Shown: positions 34,434-41,741 of the stretch, piece after piece
Position numbering within the stretch: the stretch's first letter is position 1
How the letters are laid out: each line of letters begins with the position of its first letter
Assembly: GCA_002345625.1 (NCBI GenBank)
Contig: DDWE01000026.1
Coordinates: forward strand, 581 to 50,970
Source: Desulfuromonadaceae bacterium UBA2294
GTDB taxonomy: Bacteria > Desulfobacterota > Desulfuromonadia > Desulfuromonadales > UBA2294
Length of the DNA stretch: 50,390 bases
Direction: 5' to 3'
The notes under the pieces: model-generated
The model's input: the letters and a program-made list of their open reading frames with translations, nothing else
The model's database searches: none
What the model was told of the DNA's origin: nothing
Program-made: the position numbers and the translations under genes

Positions 34434-37400
34434 TTAGCGGACCTGAACCTGGAACTGTAGATAAAAACGGCTGCCGGGGGCCATCGATCCGGTCAGCGGC
34501 TGGCGCCAGTTGGTGACATTGCCATCGGTCCCGGCCGGAGCGCCGCCATTACCGGAGGCCGGGGTGTAGCCGAACGTGGTATCGCCTGTCTGGGAGAAAA
34601 GGGGTGTGCCAAGTGCCAATCCAGAGGCCGGTGCCCCTTCGACAAAGTTGATATGGACACCGGGGGCGTAGGTGTCGGTCGCCAGATAAAGGTACGGGCT
34701 CAGGTAGTCATCGATGTAGATATTGGTCGCCGGAGCGCTGCCGGAATGGTCAACCTGAATCCAGTAAGTGAAATTTTCACCCGGTTTGGCGCTGCCGGAC
34801 GTTGACCACTTGATAATGCTCAAAGGTGGTGTCGGCGATGCGACGGCGAATGAACTGAGGCCGTAGTCGCTGATCGCCCCTTCCGTCCCCTCGTCGGCAT
34901 CGGTGCGAATGGTCCAGTTGCCGGAGGCTGCGTCAGCCGGCAGGGTGTAGATGTACTCAAAAGTTTTGGTTGCTGCACCGGAGTCAGCGTACAGGCTCAT
35001 CGGTAGGTCGTTGACTTGCACGACCCCGAGGGCATCGGTCAGGGTGAGTCGGGCAGCGCTGATGTCATAACTGCCAAAGGGGTCGGAGACCGTGCTACGG
35101 ATGTGGACCTCGGTCCCCGGAGCGACCGGCTGCGCCAGTGGTGCTCCGAGCGCATCAAAGAGAGCAAAGCTCTCGACATTGATGACCGTGGCGCTGTTGA
35201 GCTCGATGCGTGAGGTGTCGTTCGGGGTGATGGTTGCGTTGAATGGATGCAGCCAGACCTCTCGGTTAGACGTGTTGGCAACGACCAACTCGATCACCGC
35301 CCCCTGGGGAATGGATGTTGCCGGCATAGTGAACGAAAACGGATAGGTTTGCGGTGCCCCATTGGTCAGCGTTTGGCTGACGGTTTGTGTGTCAAGGTCG
35401 ACAGTGGTGGCACCGAGACGGTAGCGCAGGGTCAGGTCCAGCGAGACAGTGCGGTTGCGGTTGCTCTGAACGCGCATCTGCAGGGCGAGCGCGTAGTCGG
35501 CATTCAGATTTAGAATTGTCTGCAGTGCCGGACTCAAGGTCATGGTTGCGGTGGTTCCACTGGTCATCCGATAGTAGTTGATCGTGTTGCTCGAAGGGGT
35601 GCGGCTCAAATCCCCGGTCAGGCCGTTGCCGGTTGTCGGTGCCTGCACATAGAGCTGCTTGAGTCCGGATCCCGGAAGGGAGGCGCCGGCGATGATCAGG
35701 GTCGGTGCGGTCAGGGACGCCCCCGGTCCACCGGGGTTGATCACGGTGGCGCTGTTGGCAATGGGGCTGCCATTGGCGCCACTGACTTTGACCGTGTAGG
35801 TGATGGTGACAGTGTTTTTGGCCGGGACCGTAATTCCGCCAATATCGAGGAACCCGGTGCCGTTGGCGCCAGTGCCGGAGTAGGTGGAGTTGTTTATCCC
35901 GCCGCCGGTGCCGGTGACCGTAAAAGCGGTGATGTTTCCGGGGATGTCATCGGTGACCTGTACATTGCTGGCCGCAATCCCGCCGGTCTCCTTCAGGGTG
36001 ATGATGTAGCGCAGGATGTCGTCAAATTCGACATCGCCGCCGTTCTCATCAACGACGGTTTTGGTCGAAGTGGAGAGGTCGGGTTGCATAATGGTGAGTG
36101 TATAGTCCTCAACCTCGCCGTTGGTGGCAGAGCCACCGGGGGTGGCGGTGGTGACAAAGGGATCGGTGGTCAGCCGAAAGCGTGCGTAGGTGGTGCCGCC
36201 GGCAAGACCTGAGAGTCCGCTCCAGTTCAGAGTGGCTGTGCCGTTGGTGGTGCCGGTGGCGACATTGACCGAGACGCCTTCCGCCGTTTCGAAGGATCCG
36301 TTGCCATTAAAATCGATCCAGCCGACCAGATGGGCGAGGGAGCCGGTGGTGTTGTTCACCGTGACATCAACGGAATAGGTTGTGGAACTGGTGGCCAGAG
36401 CCGGAAAGGAGGCGATGCCATCCTCGTCATCACTGCCGGTGAGGTCGTCGCCATCGGCGGATGTGGTTGGCTGACCGGTCACTTCGTCATCGGGCAGGTT
36501 GGTGCCGAGGAAGATCTGATTACTGATACCGTGCCGCGGTCCGCCGCTTGAGGTCAGGGTGCGGTAGCTTTCGGGGGCGTCTCCGAAGTCGAAGCCCGGC
36601 AGGGTGCCGGAGCTGAAGATCAGGTGGAAAAAGACTGCGGAGTCCCAGTTGCGGTCGCCGGCATCGGCAATGGCTGCCTTGACATGATAGGTGGCGCCGG
36701 GGACGACGCTGATCGGCTGGTAGATGTAGTTGGTCCAGCCGTCGAGCTCGAGGTTGCTGTTGGTCGTGGCGACAGTGTTGTTGCCGCCGGCGGTATTGCC
36801 GTTGCTGTTGTCGGTGTAGTAGGCGGTGTTGGTGAGGCTGCCACAGTTGCCGATGTTGCCATATTGACCGACGAGACCGGTGTTGACCCAATTGATGGAC
36901 GTCAGGTCGCCACCCGGGGTCTTGGCAAAGTTTTCGGCGTTGTTCGAGTAGGGGCCATTGATGCCGGGGCCGCTGACAAAAATTCCGGTAACATCGTTGA
37001 AGGCGGTGCAGACATATTCGGGGAATTCATCCGAGCCAAACTGGAAGGGGATGGTCATGATCGATTGACTCGGGACAATGTCAAATTCGATGGCGATATA
37101 TTCGCCGTTGGCTGTCTGTCCCTCGAGGGCGATCATGTCCGGGTCGGTGACGTTTCCGCAGAGGGCGTTTGTCCAGCCTGATTGATTGTTTGGTGAGACC
37201 AGAGGGTCTGTTGGTTTGAGCGGGCCGGTGCCGAGAACCACGCCGCTGGCATCACCGAGGACCGGGCCGGGGCCGGTCGGGGTTGTCCCCTGGCTGAACA
37301 GCCCAACCGCCTGCGTACGGTTGGCGCAACCGTTGTTTGTGATGACCAGATTGCTGATGGTCACCCCGGCCCCTTGCAGGGCGGCCGTAATCTGCGCCGT

Positions 37401-37610
37401 GGTGACGCCGTCATTAGCGACAGTGTTGACGACGATAGCGTGACTGAACGATGGGGGAAGGGAAAAAAGCAAAAACAGTAAAACAAGGGACTTCTGCGCA
37501 AGGCAATTAAAGCGAAAAAGGCCAGAAACCTTAAACAGCCGGGCTGTGAAAAGGCGCAAGATTGTCACATGAAGCGCGCTAAATTGTCGATGATACGGCA
37601 AAAAGTGCAT
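34434..37610 (-). CDS. Large secreted choice-of-anchor-L / GEVED / DUF11 protein
   Basis: The 1058-residue product has a long basic N-terminus and a hydrophobic signal (SLVLLFLLFSLPPSFSHA, residues 41-58). Then come a choice-of-anchor-L-like domain (about 60-335; PFQFGSDEFPEYVCTAFNDV), an FDFGDAPESY linker, Asp-rich possible calcium sites (DGDDLTGSDDEDG), a GEVED-type domain (about 400-507), a DUF11 module (510-640), a middle beta region and a second DUF11 module to the stop (about 930-1058). No C-terminal anchor is visible. The ATG at 37610 lies only two bases from GAGGAA; GTG 37568 is an alternative. First gene after the riboswitch leader. Confidence 0.8.
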   Translation of the reverse strand: MHFLPYHRQFSALHVTILRLFTARLFKVSGLFRFNCLAQKSLVLLFLLFSLPPSFSHAIVVNTVANDGVTTAQITAALQGAGVTISNLVITNNGCANRTQAVGLFSQGTTPTGPGPVLGDASGVVLGTGPLKPTDPLVSPNNQSGWTNALCGNVTDPDMIALEGQTANGEYIAIEFDIVPSQSIMTIPFQFGSDEFPEYVCTAFNDVTGIFVSGPGINGPYSNNAENFAKTPGGDLTSINWVNTGLVGQYGNIGNCGSLTNTAYYTDNSNGNTAGGNNTVATTNSNLELDGWTNYIYQPISVVPGATYHVKAAIADAGDRNWDSAVFFHLIFSSGTLPGFDFGDAPESYRTLTSSGGPRHGISNQIFLGTNLPDDEVTGQPTTSADGDDLTGSDDEDGIASFPALATSSTTYSVDVTVNNTTGSLAHLVGWIDFNGNGSFETAEGVSVNVATGTTNGTATLNWSGLSGLAGGTTYARFRLTTDPFVTTATPGGSATNGEVEDYTLTIMQPDLSTSTKTVVDENGGDVEFDDILRYIITLKETGGIAASNVQVTDDIPGNITAFTVTGTGGGINNSTYSGTGANGTGFLDIGGITVPAKNTVTITYTVKVSGANGSPIANSATVINPGGPGASLTAPTLIIAGASLPGSGLKQLYVQAPTTGNGLTGDLSRTPSSNTINYYRMTSGTTATMTLSPALQTILNLNADYALALQMRVQSNRNRTVSLDLTLRYRLGATTVDLDTQTVSQTLTNGAPQTYPFSFTMPATSIPQGAVIELVVANTSNREVWLHPFNATITPNDTSRIELNSATVINVESFALFDALGAPLAQPVAPGTEVHIRSTVSDPFGSYDISAARLTLTDALGVVQVNDLPMSLYADSGAATKTFEYIYTLPADAASGNWTIRTDADEGTEGAISDYGLSSFAVASPTPPLSIIKWSTSGSAKPGENFTYWIQVDHSGSAPATNIYIDDYLSPYLYLATDTYAPGVHINFVEGAPASGLALGTPLFSQTGDTTFGYTPASGNGGAPAGTDGNVTNWRQPLTGSMAPGSRFYLQFQVQVR

Positions 37611-37707
37611 GGTTCCTCGTCGGAATCACCTGGTTTTTGCCGATACAGGGTATCGATTTTGCTCAGAGGAGTTTGGGAGATGACTCTACCGAGAAAAAAT
37701 ACCCCCG

Positions 37708-37800
37708 TTCTTCGGCGACCAGGCTGTCCGAAATCATTAATGATTCCGGACCCTTGGCTCTGCGTCCCCGGGTTGCCCCGGGTTTGCTCTTGTCGGAAGG
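37708..37800 (-). ncRNA. GEMM-I class cyclic-dinucleotide riboswitch (GEMM-Ib-like)
   Basis: In the untranslated leader of the 1058-residue gene, the minus strand shows the GEMM-I landmarks in order: GCAAACC, a 6-bp stem CCCGGG-GCAA-CCCGGG with GNRA loop (37767-37782), GACGCAGAGCC (consensus GACGCAAAGCC), a second stem-loop GTCCG...CGGAC (37726-37751), then AGCCTGGTCGCCGAAG. Closing helix P1 is supported by CTTC/CGAC pairing with GTCG/GAAG. The base before the G of GCAAACC, matching Vc2 G20, is A, the subgroup mark of 3',3'-cGAMP-binding GEMM-Ib RNAs. A T6 tract (37694-37699) follows, but a clear terminator stem was not found. Confidence 0.85.
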
Positions 37801-37900
37801 AGGCCCGTTTTCCTGGTGAGCCGTCCTGGAAATTTATTCAACTGCTGAATATTGAAGCGTTTTTAGCTTTTCGCAAATATTACTGTGTTGGTAATATAAA

Positions 37901-37915
37901 GCAAGAAATGTGCCG
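37901..37915 (-). promoter_or_regulatory. Sigma-54 (RpoN) type promoter of the surface operon
   Basis: The minus strand reads CGGCACATTTCTTGC: GG and GC are separated by exactly 10 bases, with GGCAC and TTGC matching the -24/-12 consensus. Predicted transcription would start near 37889, giving a leader of about 280 bases that includes the riboswitch. The stretch 37611-37930 holds no gene; it is accounted for by this promoter, the riboswitch and a tail in which TTCC-GACGA-GGAA could fold over the ribosome binding site (37613-37625). The enhancer-binding protein is not known. Confidence 0.68.
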
Positions 37916-37930
37916 TTAAAGAGGTTTGGG

Positions 37931-38932
37931 TCAGGAATGCAGCGTGCGTAGCAGGGCGGCAAGGGTGGCGGCTTCGGTTTTAGGGGATAAGTCGGGGCGG
38001 GGGGCGGTGGCCAGACGTTGTCTCTGCTCCGGGTCGTTGATCAGTCCTTCTGCCTGACGCAAAAACTCACTGGAATCGCTGTAGAGCAGCCCGTTGCCGC
38101 CGGCATCGATGATGGCGGCATTGCCCGGAATATCGTGAGCGAGAATCGCTCGGCCGACGGCGAGGGCTTCGAGCAGGGCGCCGGGGAGCCCTTCGCTTCG
38201 CGAATGATTGAGCACGACATCGGCAGCGGCGAGGGCGGCCGGCATTGCTCCTGACGGGATCACGCCGAGCCAGGACGCCCAAGGGCGTTGAGTGACGGCA
38301 GCCAGGAATGCGGCGCCATAAACGGGGTCGAGGACCGGACCGCAAAAAGCGAGGCGAAACTCTTTGTGTCGGGCGGCAAGAGGGTCGCAGAGCCAGAGCA
38401 GGTCAAAATTGGCCTTAATCGGCCGAATTCCGGCCGGGTGCAGGAACAGAATGGCATCGGCAGGAATCTGGTGCTGCTCTCGCAACAGGTACGGGGTGGT
38501 GCCGAGTTGCACCGCAGGGGGGAGGTGATGGACCTTGTTGCCCCAGGTCGCGATCAGATTAGCGGCAGTGAGGTGGTTCTGGGTCAGCAGCAGGTCGGCG
38601 GATTCAAGCACGGCGCGGATGACTGGCCCCTGTTCGGAATCGTCGAGGCCGCCATGGATGTCGGTGCCGGTTAACAGAACTGCCGCCGGTAGCGGCAACT
38701 CATCGCGGCTGCGCAGCCAGGCACGTCCGGTACGCCAGGCATGCAGCAGCAATACGGCGTCGGGGCATAACGTCTTGCAGGCTTGCCGGTATGCGGGCAG
38801 GGGGTCGACGTCCGGCAGCAACGCCAGCTCCGAGAAAAGACCAAACTCGGCAAGCCCGGCCTGCAGGCGCCGGGCGGTGACGAGATTGCCGGTTGCTTCC
38901 GATTGGTCAGGGACGGTAATCAGCAGGCGCAT
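37931..38932 (-). CDS. Glycosyltransferase, GT-B fold (GT4-like)
   Basis: The 333-residue product has a GT-B plan. The N-terminal half has GNLVTARRLQAGL and the LTGTDIHG motif; the C-terminal half has SRSEGLPGALLEALAVGRAILA with the acidic donor-site pattern, and NAAIIDAGGNGLL. It would move a sugar from a nucleotide donor; acceptor unknown. The N-terminal motifs recall GLT1D1/SenB-like enzymes, but no selenium genes are nearby. It overlaps the deacetylase gene by 13 bases. Its stop is only 16 bases from the sigma-54 promoter of the surface operon. Confidence 0.8.
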   Translation of the reverse strand: MRLLITVPDQSEATGNLVTARRLQAGLAEFGLFSELALLPDVDPLPAYRQACKTLCPDAVLLLHAWRTGRAWLRSRDELPLPAAVLLTGTDIHGGLDDSEQGPVIRAVLESADLLLTQNHLTAANLIATWGNKVHHLPPAVQLGTTPYLLREQHQIPADAILFLHPAGIRPIKANFDLLWLCDPLAARHKEFRLAFCGPVLDPVYGAAFLAAVTQRPWASWLGVIPSGAMPAALAAADVVLNHSRSEGLPGALLEALAVGRAILAHDIPGNAAIIDAGGNGLLYSDSSEFLRQAEGLINDPEQRQRLATAPRPDLSPKTEAATLAALLRTLHS

Positions 38933-39753
38933 TGTAAATCACCAAAAGAGATCAGCTCGATGCCGCGTGCGCGAACTAGCGCTGCCACCGTCGGAGCGGA
39001 CAGCGCGGCGAGCTCGGTTTCGCGCGCCAAAGTGGCAAAGGGATGGGTCAGGTCACGATAGCCGGGATGGACCATCAACTCCCAGTCGCCAGGCTGGAGC
39101 TGTGTGAGCAGGGCCAGCAGTTGCGTTTCGTTGAGTTGATTAAGCAGCGACATGCCGTACAGACCCTGCGGAGTTATGATGTCAGCTTTGTGCAGCGTTT
39201 TGGTCAAAGATGGTGCCCGTTGCCGATAAAGAGCCAGTTCGCCACTGAGTTCCAGCGGGGCGTCATCGTTTTGATCCAACGGTAGTGGCAGTCGTGCCCG
39301 TCTGATGCCGCAGGTCTGGGCCGCTGTGCAGAAGGCCTCCGCAACCGGTGTAAACAACGCACAATGCTGATGGGTGTCAAGATGGTCAGGGGTGACTCCG
39401 ACTGTGCAGGCCCGGTCGATCTGGGCCAGAAACTCACGGGTCAAAGTTGATGTTTCGATGTGGCCTGTTTCGAAACTACGCCGGGCAGCGGTTTTGCCAA
39501 GAAAGCGTCCGGAATCGTCGGTCAGTCCGGGGATCGGGCCGCTCAGTGCAGTTCCTTCAGACAGGTTGAGGTGAATACCAAGGGGTAGCCCCTCGGCGGC
39601 GGCGTGCTGTGCCGCTTCACGCCAGGTCGGTCCGGTGGTCAGCAGTGAGGCACTGGTGACAACGCCACGTGCAAACGCGGCAAAGATGCCTCGATCGGTG
39701 GCGGCTCCGTTGCCGAGGTCGTCGGCATTGACAATCAGACGGGCTGGCGGCAT
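38920..39753 (-). CDS. YdjC/ChbG-HpnK family carbohydrate deacetylase
   Basis: The 277-residue product has the family metal site: Asp11-Asp12 in NADDLG, His61 in GIHLNLSEG, and the DHLDTHQH cluster at 123-130, followed by the ELMVHPGY motif near the C-terminus. These enzymes remove acetyl groups from N-acetylated sugars, including chito-oligosaccharides and hopanoid or glycolipid intermediates. AGGA lies 6 bases before the ATG at 39753; GTG 39756 is the alternative. The overlap with the glycosyltransferase suggests a shared glycan or glycolipid pathway. Confidence 0.88.
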   Translation of the reverse strand: MPPARLIVNADDLGNGAATDRGIFAAFARGVVTSASLLTTGPTWREAAQHAAAEGLPLGIHLNLSEGTALSGPIPGLTDDSGRFLGKTAARRSFETGHIETSTLTREFLAQIDRACTVGVTPDHLDTHQHCALFTPVAEAFCTAAQTCGIRRARLPLPLDQNDDAPLELSGELALYRQRAPSLTKTLHKADIITPQGLYGMSLLNQLNETQLLALLTQLQPGDWELMVHPGYRDLTHPFATLARETELAALSAPTVAALVRARGIELISFGDLQCAC

Positions 39754-39842
39754 CACAAGTCCTGTGTTAAGTGTTGCTAAAAGGTACGTTGCCTGATGAT
39801 TCGCAGCAAGTAAAAACTGGAGGATAAAGAGTGCTGAATAGC

Positions 39843-39872
39843 AAAGCCCCGCCGGAGAACCGGCGGGGCTTT
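39843..39872 (-). terminator. Rho-independent terminator after the CoA-transferase gene
   Basis: A 13-bp perfect stem (AAAGCCCCGCCGG / CCGGCGGGGCTTT) with a 4-base loop starts 25 bases after the CoA-transferase stop on the minus strand. Its base is AAAG/CTTT. It separates that gene from the deacetylase-glycosyltransferase pair. Confidence 0.85.
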
Positions 39873-39897
39873 GGTGTTGCGGTTTAACCGGGCGCGA

Positions 39898-41493
39898 TTA
39901 CTCGCAGAGGTCGACTTTGACGTCCCAGTTTTTCAGCTTCATGGTGCCGTTACGCTCCAGATTGAGGTGCATCTTGAAGGCGCGGTCCCACAGCTGCGGC
40001 TCGTGACCGACGCCACGGGCGAGGCAATCCTTGCTGGCAATGGCCAGGTACTCGTTGAGCTGATCCTTGTACTCCGGATGCGCGCACTTCTCAATGATCA
40101 GCTTGGCGCGATCCTTCGGCGCCATGCCGCGGCAGTCGGCCAGGCCCTGCTCGGTGACGACGCAGTCGAGGTCGTGCTCGGTGTGGTCGATGTGGGAGCA
40201 GTGCGGCACCACGCAGGAGATGCCGTTGGGGTCGGTCTTGGACGGCCGGCTCGACGGGGTGTGCATGATTTTCAGGAAACCGTTGCGCAAGAAGTCACCC
40301 GAACCGCCGAGGCCGTTGATCATGCGGGTGCCGCCGACCAGGGTCGAGTTGGCGTGCGCGTAGATGTCGATTTCAACCGGGGTGTTCATGGCGATACACC
40401 CCAAACGGCGGATCGGCTCCGGTGCGTTGGAGATCGACAGGGGGCGCAGGGTGATCTTGTCGAAGTACTTCTCCCAGTTGTCAAAGAAACGCGGGAAGCC
40501 CGGATTCTCGGAGAGGGAGAGGGAGCAGGAGGAGGCGCTGTCGAGACGACCGGAGTCGAACAGGTCGAGCATGGTGTCCTGCAGAACCTCGGTGTAGACC
40601 GACAGGTTGTAGAACGGGCCCTTGGCCAGACCGCCGACGACGGCGTTGGCGATGGAACCGACGCCCGACTGCAGCGGCAGCAGGTTCTTCGGCAGACGAC
40701 CGGCCTTCACCTCATGGGAGAAGAAGTCGATGATGTTGGCGGCGATGGCTTCCGAGGTGGCGTCCATGTCGGTGAAGGCACGGCCTTTATCGCGCAGCTT
40801 GCTCTCGACGACGGCGATGATCTTGCTTGGATCGCAGGGGATCGAGGTGGAGCCGATGCGCTCGCCGGCTTTGGTGATACCGAGGATCTGGCGATTCGGC
40901 GGCGTGTGGCAGGAGACCATGTCATGGATACCTTCGAAGGAAGGCTGTCCGGTGTTGACTTCGATGATGACCTTATCGCAGACCATAAGGATTTCCGGGA
41001 TGACACCGCAGGAGCTGGTCGGAACCAGGCCGCCGTCTTCGGTGATCGCCGAAACTTCGATGATGGCGAGGTCAAGCTTGCCGGTCGGGGAGTCTTTGGT
41101 GTAGAAGCCGTAGCCGAGATCCTGAGCGAAGAGGGAGAGATGCTTGTCGCCCATACGGATGCGGCCGGCATTGATCCCGGCAGCGATATCCTTGCCGGTC
41201 TGGTAAGGCCAGCGACGGTCGATCATGTCATTGATCGCCCAGCGGTTTTCGGTTTCAGCTCCGACGGAAGCGCCGATAAAGAGGTTGAATTTGAGCTTGC
41301 CCTGCAGGTTATTCTTTTCAACATGCTCAGCCAGAGCGATAGGGACAACCTTAGGATAACCGGCCGGGGTGAAACCGGACCAGCCAAGGTTCATACCATC
41401 TTTAAACATCGGGATGGTCTGCTCGGCTGTCATGACTTTACTCATCAATGATTTACAACGTACGCGGTCTTGCAGTGTGCCATACTCGGACAT
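39898..41493 (-). CDS. ato: Succinyl-CoA:acetate CoA-transferase (acetyl-CoA hydrolase/transferase family)
   Basis: The 531-residue product fits the Cat1/AarC/Ato CoA-transferase family. It has the oxyanion-type GVGSIANAVVGGL segment (277-289), the catalytic glutamate in YTEVLQD (Glu302), GGSGDF, and the conserved C-terminal VVTEQGLADCRG. In Geobacter the related Ato enzymes couple acetate activation to succinate formation in the TCA cycle. AAGGAGAGAAGATT precedes the ATG, and a strong promoter lies 190 bases upstream. The kor and mdh genes 6-10 kb away belong to the same cycle. Confidence 0.9.
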   Translation of the reverse strand: MSEYGTLQDRVRCKSLMSKVMTAEQTIPMFKDGMNLGWSGFTPAGYPKVVPIALAEHVEKNNLQGKLKFNLFIGASVGAETENRWAINDMIDRRWPYQTGKDIAAGINAGRIRMGDKHLSLFAQDLGYGFYTKDSPTGKLDLAIIEVSAITEDGGLVPTSSCGVIPEILMVCDKVIIEVNTGQPSFEGIHDMVSCHTPPNRQILGITKAGERIGSTSIPCDPSKIIAVVESKLRDKGRAFTDMDATSEAIAANIIDFFSHEVKAGRLPKNLLPLQSGVGSIANAVVGGLAKGPFYNLSVYTEVLQDTMLDLFDSGRLDSASSCSLSLSENPGFPRFFDNWEKYFDKITLRPLSISNAPEPIRRLGCIAMNTPVEIDIYAHANSTLVGGTRMINGLGGSGDFLRNGFLKIMHTPSSRPSKTDPNGISCVVPHCSHIDHTEHDLDCVVTEQGLADCRGMAPKDRAKLIIEKCAHPEYKDQLNEYLAIASKDCLARGVGHEPQLWDRAFKMHLNLERNGTMKLKNWDVKVDLCE

Positions 41494-41619
41494 AATCTTC
41501 TCTCCTTCATTGGAATAGGGGTCGCGTCAACATCTGTGCGCGCCGTTAATGCCAGTTTGACTACCAAAAGCGAGTGCGTATGCGCTCACCGCTTACAAAA
41601 AAAACATGCAAAAATTTTG

Positions 41620-41647
41620 ATCCGTGAAACTAGATTTTATCCGTGAA
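41620..41647. repeat. Tandem 9-base direct repeats in the CoA-transferase leader
   Basis: ATCCGTGAA occurs at 41620-41628 and again at 41639-41647 (TTCACGGAT on the gene strand), 19 bases apart start to start, close to two helical turns. They lie between the -10 box and the gene, about 36-69 bases downstream of the -10. The position and spacing fit a repressor operator or RNA site; the factor is unknown. Confidence 0.55.
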
Positions 41648-41682
41648 TTCAAGGTCTTCTTTATTGTAAAATTGCGTTACAT

Positions 41683-41711
41683 TTTATATAGAAGCGGCTT
41701 GTGCAAGTCAA
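41683..41711 (-). promoter_or_regulatory. Sigma-70 promoter of the CoA-transferase gene
   Basis: The minus strand has TTGACT (41706-41711), a 17-base spacer, and TATAAA (41683-41688). The match is strong and the leader to the ATG is about 185 bases. It overlaps nothing and lies just beyond the bamD stop, so the CoA-transferase is its own unit. Confidence 0.8.
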
Positions 41712-41741
41712 GGGAAAAGGCGGCAGTTACGGTCTGCCCGC

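Noticed and set aside
37931..38932. Selenosugar synthase SenB identity for the glycosyltransferase
   Set aside because: N-terminal motifs are similar, but senA/senC/selD-type neighbours are missing and the motif match is not specific.
39871..41451. 526-codon open frame on the plus strand, antisense to the CoA-transferase gene
   Set aside because: It lies wholly within a well-supported gene, has no ribosome binding site, and its protein is Val/Gly/Asp-rich as expected from a mirrored GC-rich codon pattern.
41543..41557. Possible sigma-54 box (GGCATTAACGGCGC, minus strand) before the CoA-transferase gene
   Set aside because: The GG-N10-GC spacing fits, but the -12 part lacks TTGC, and a much better sigma-70 promoter lies upstream.
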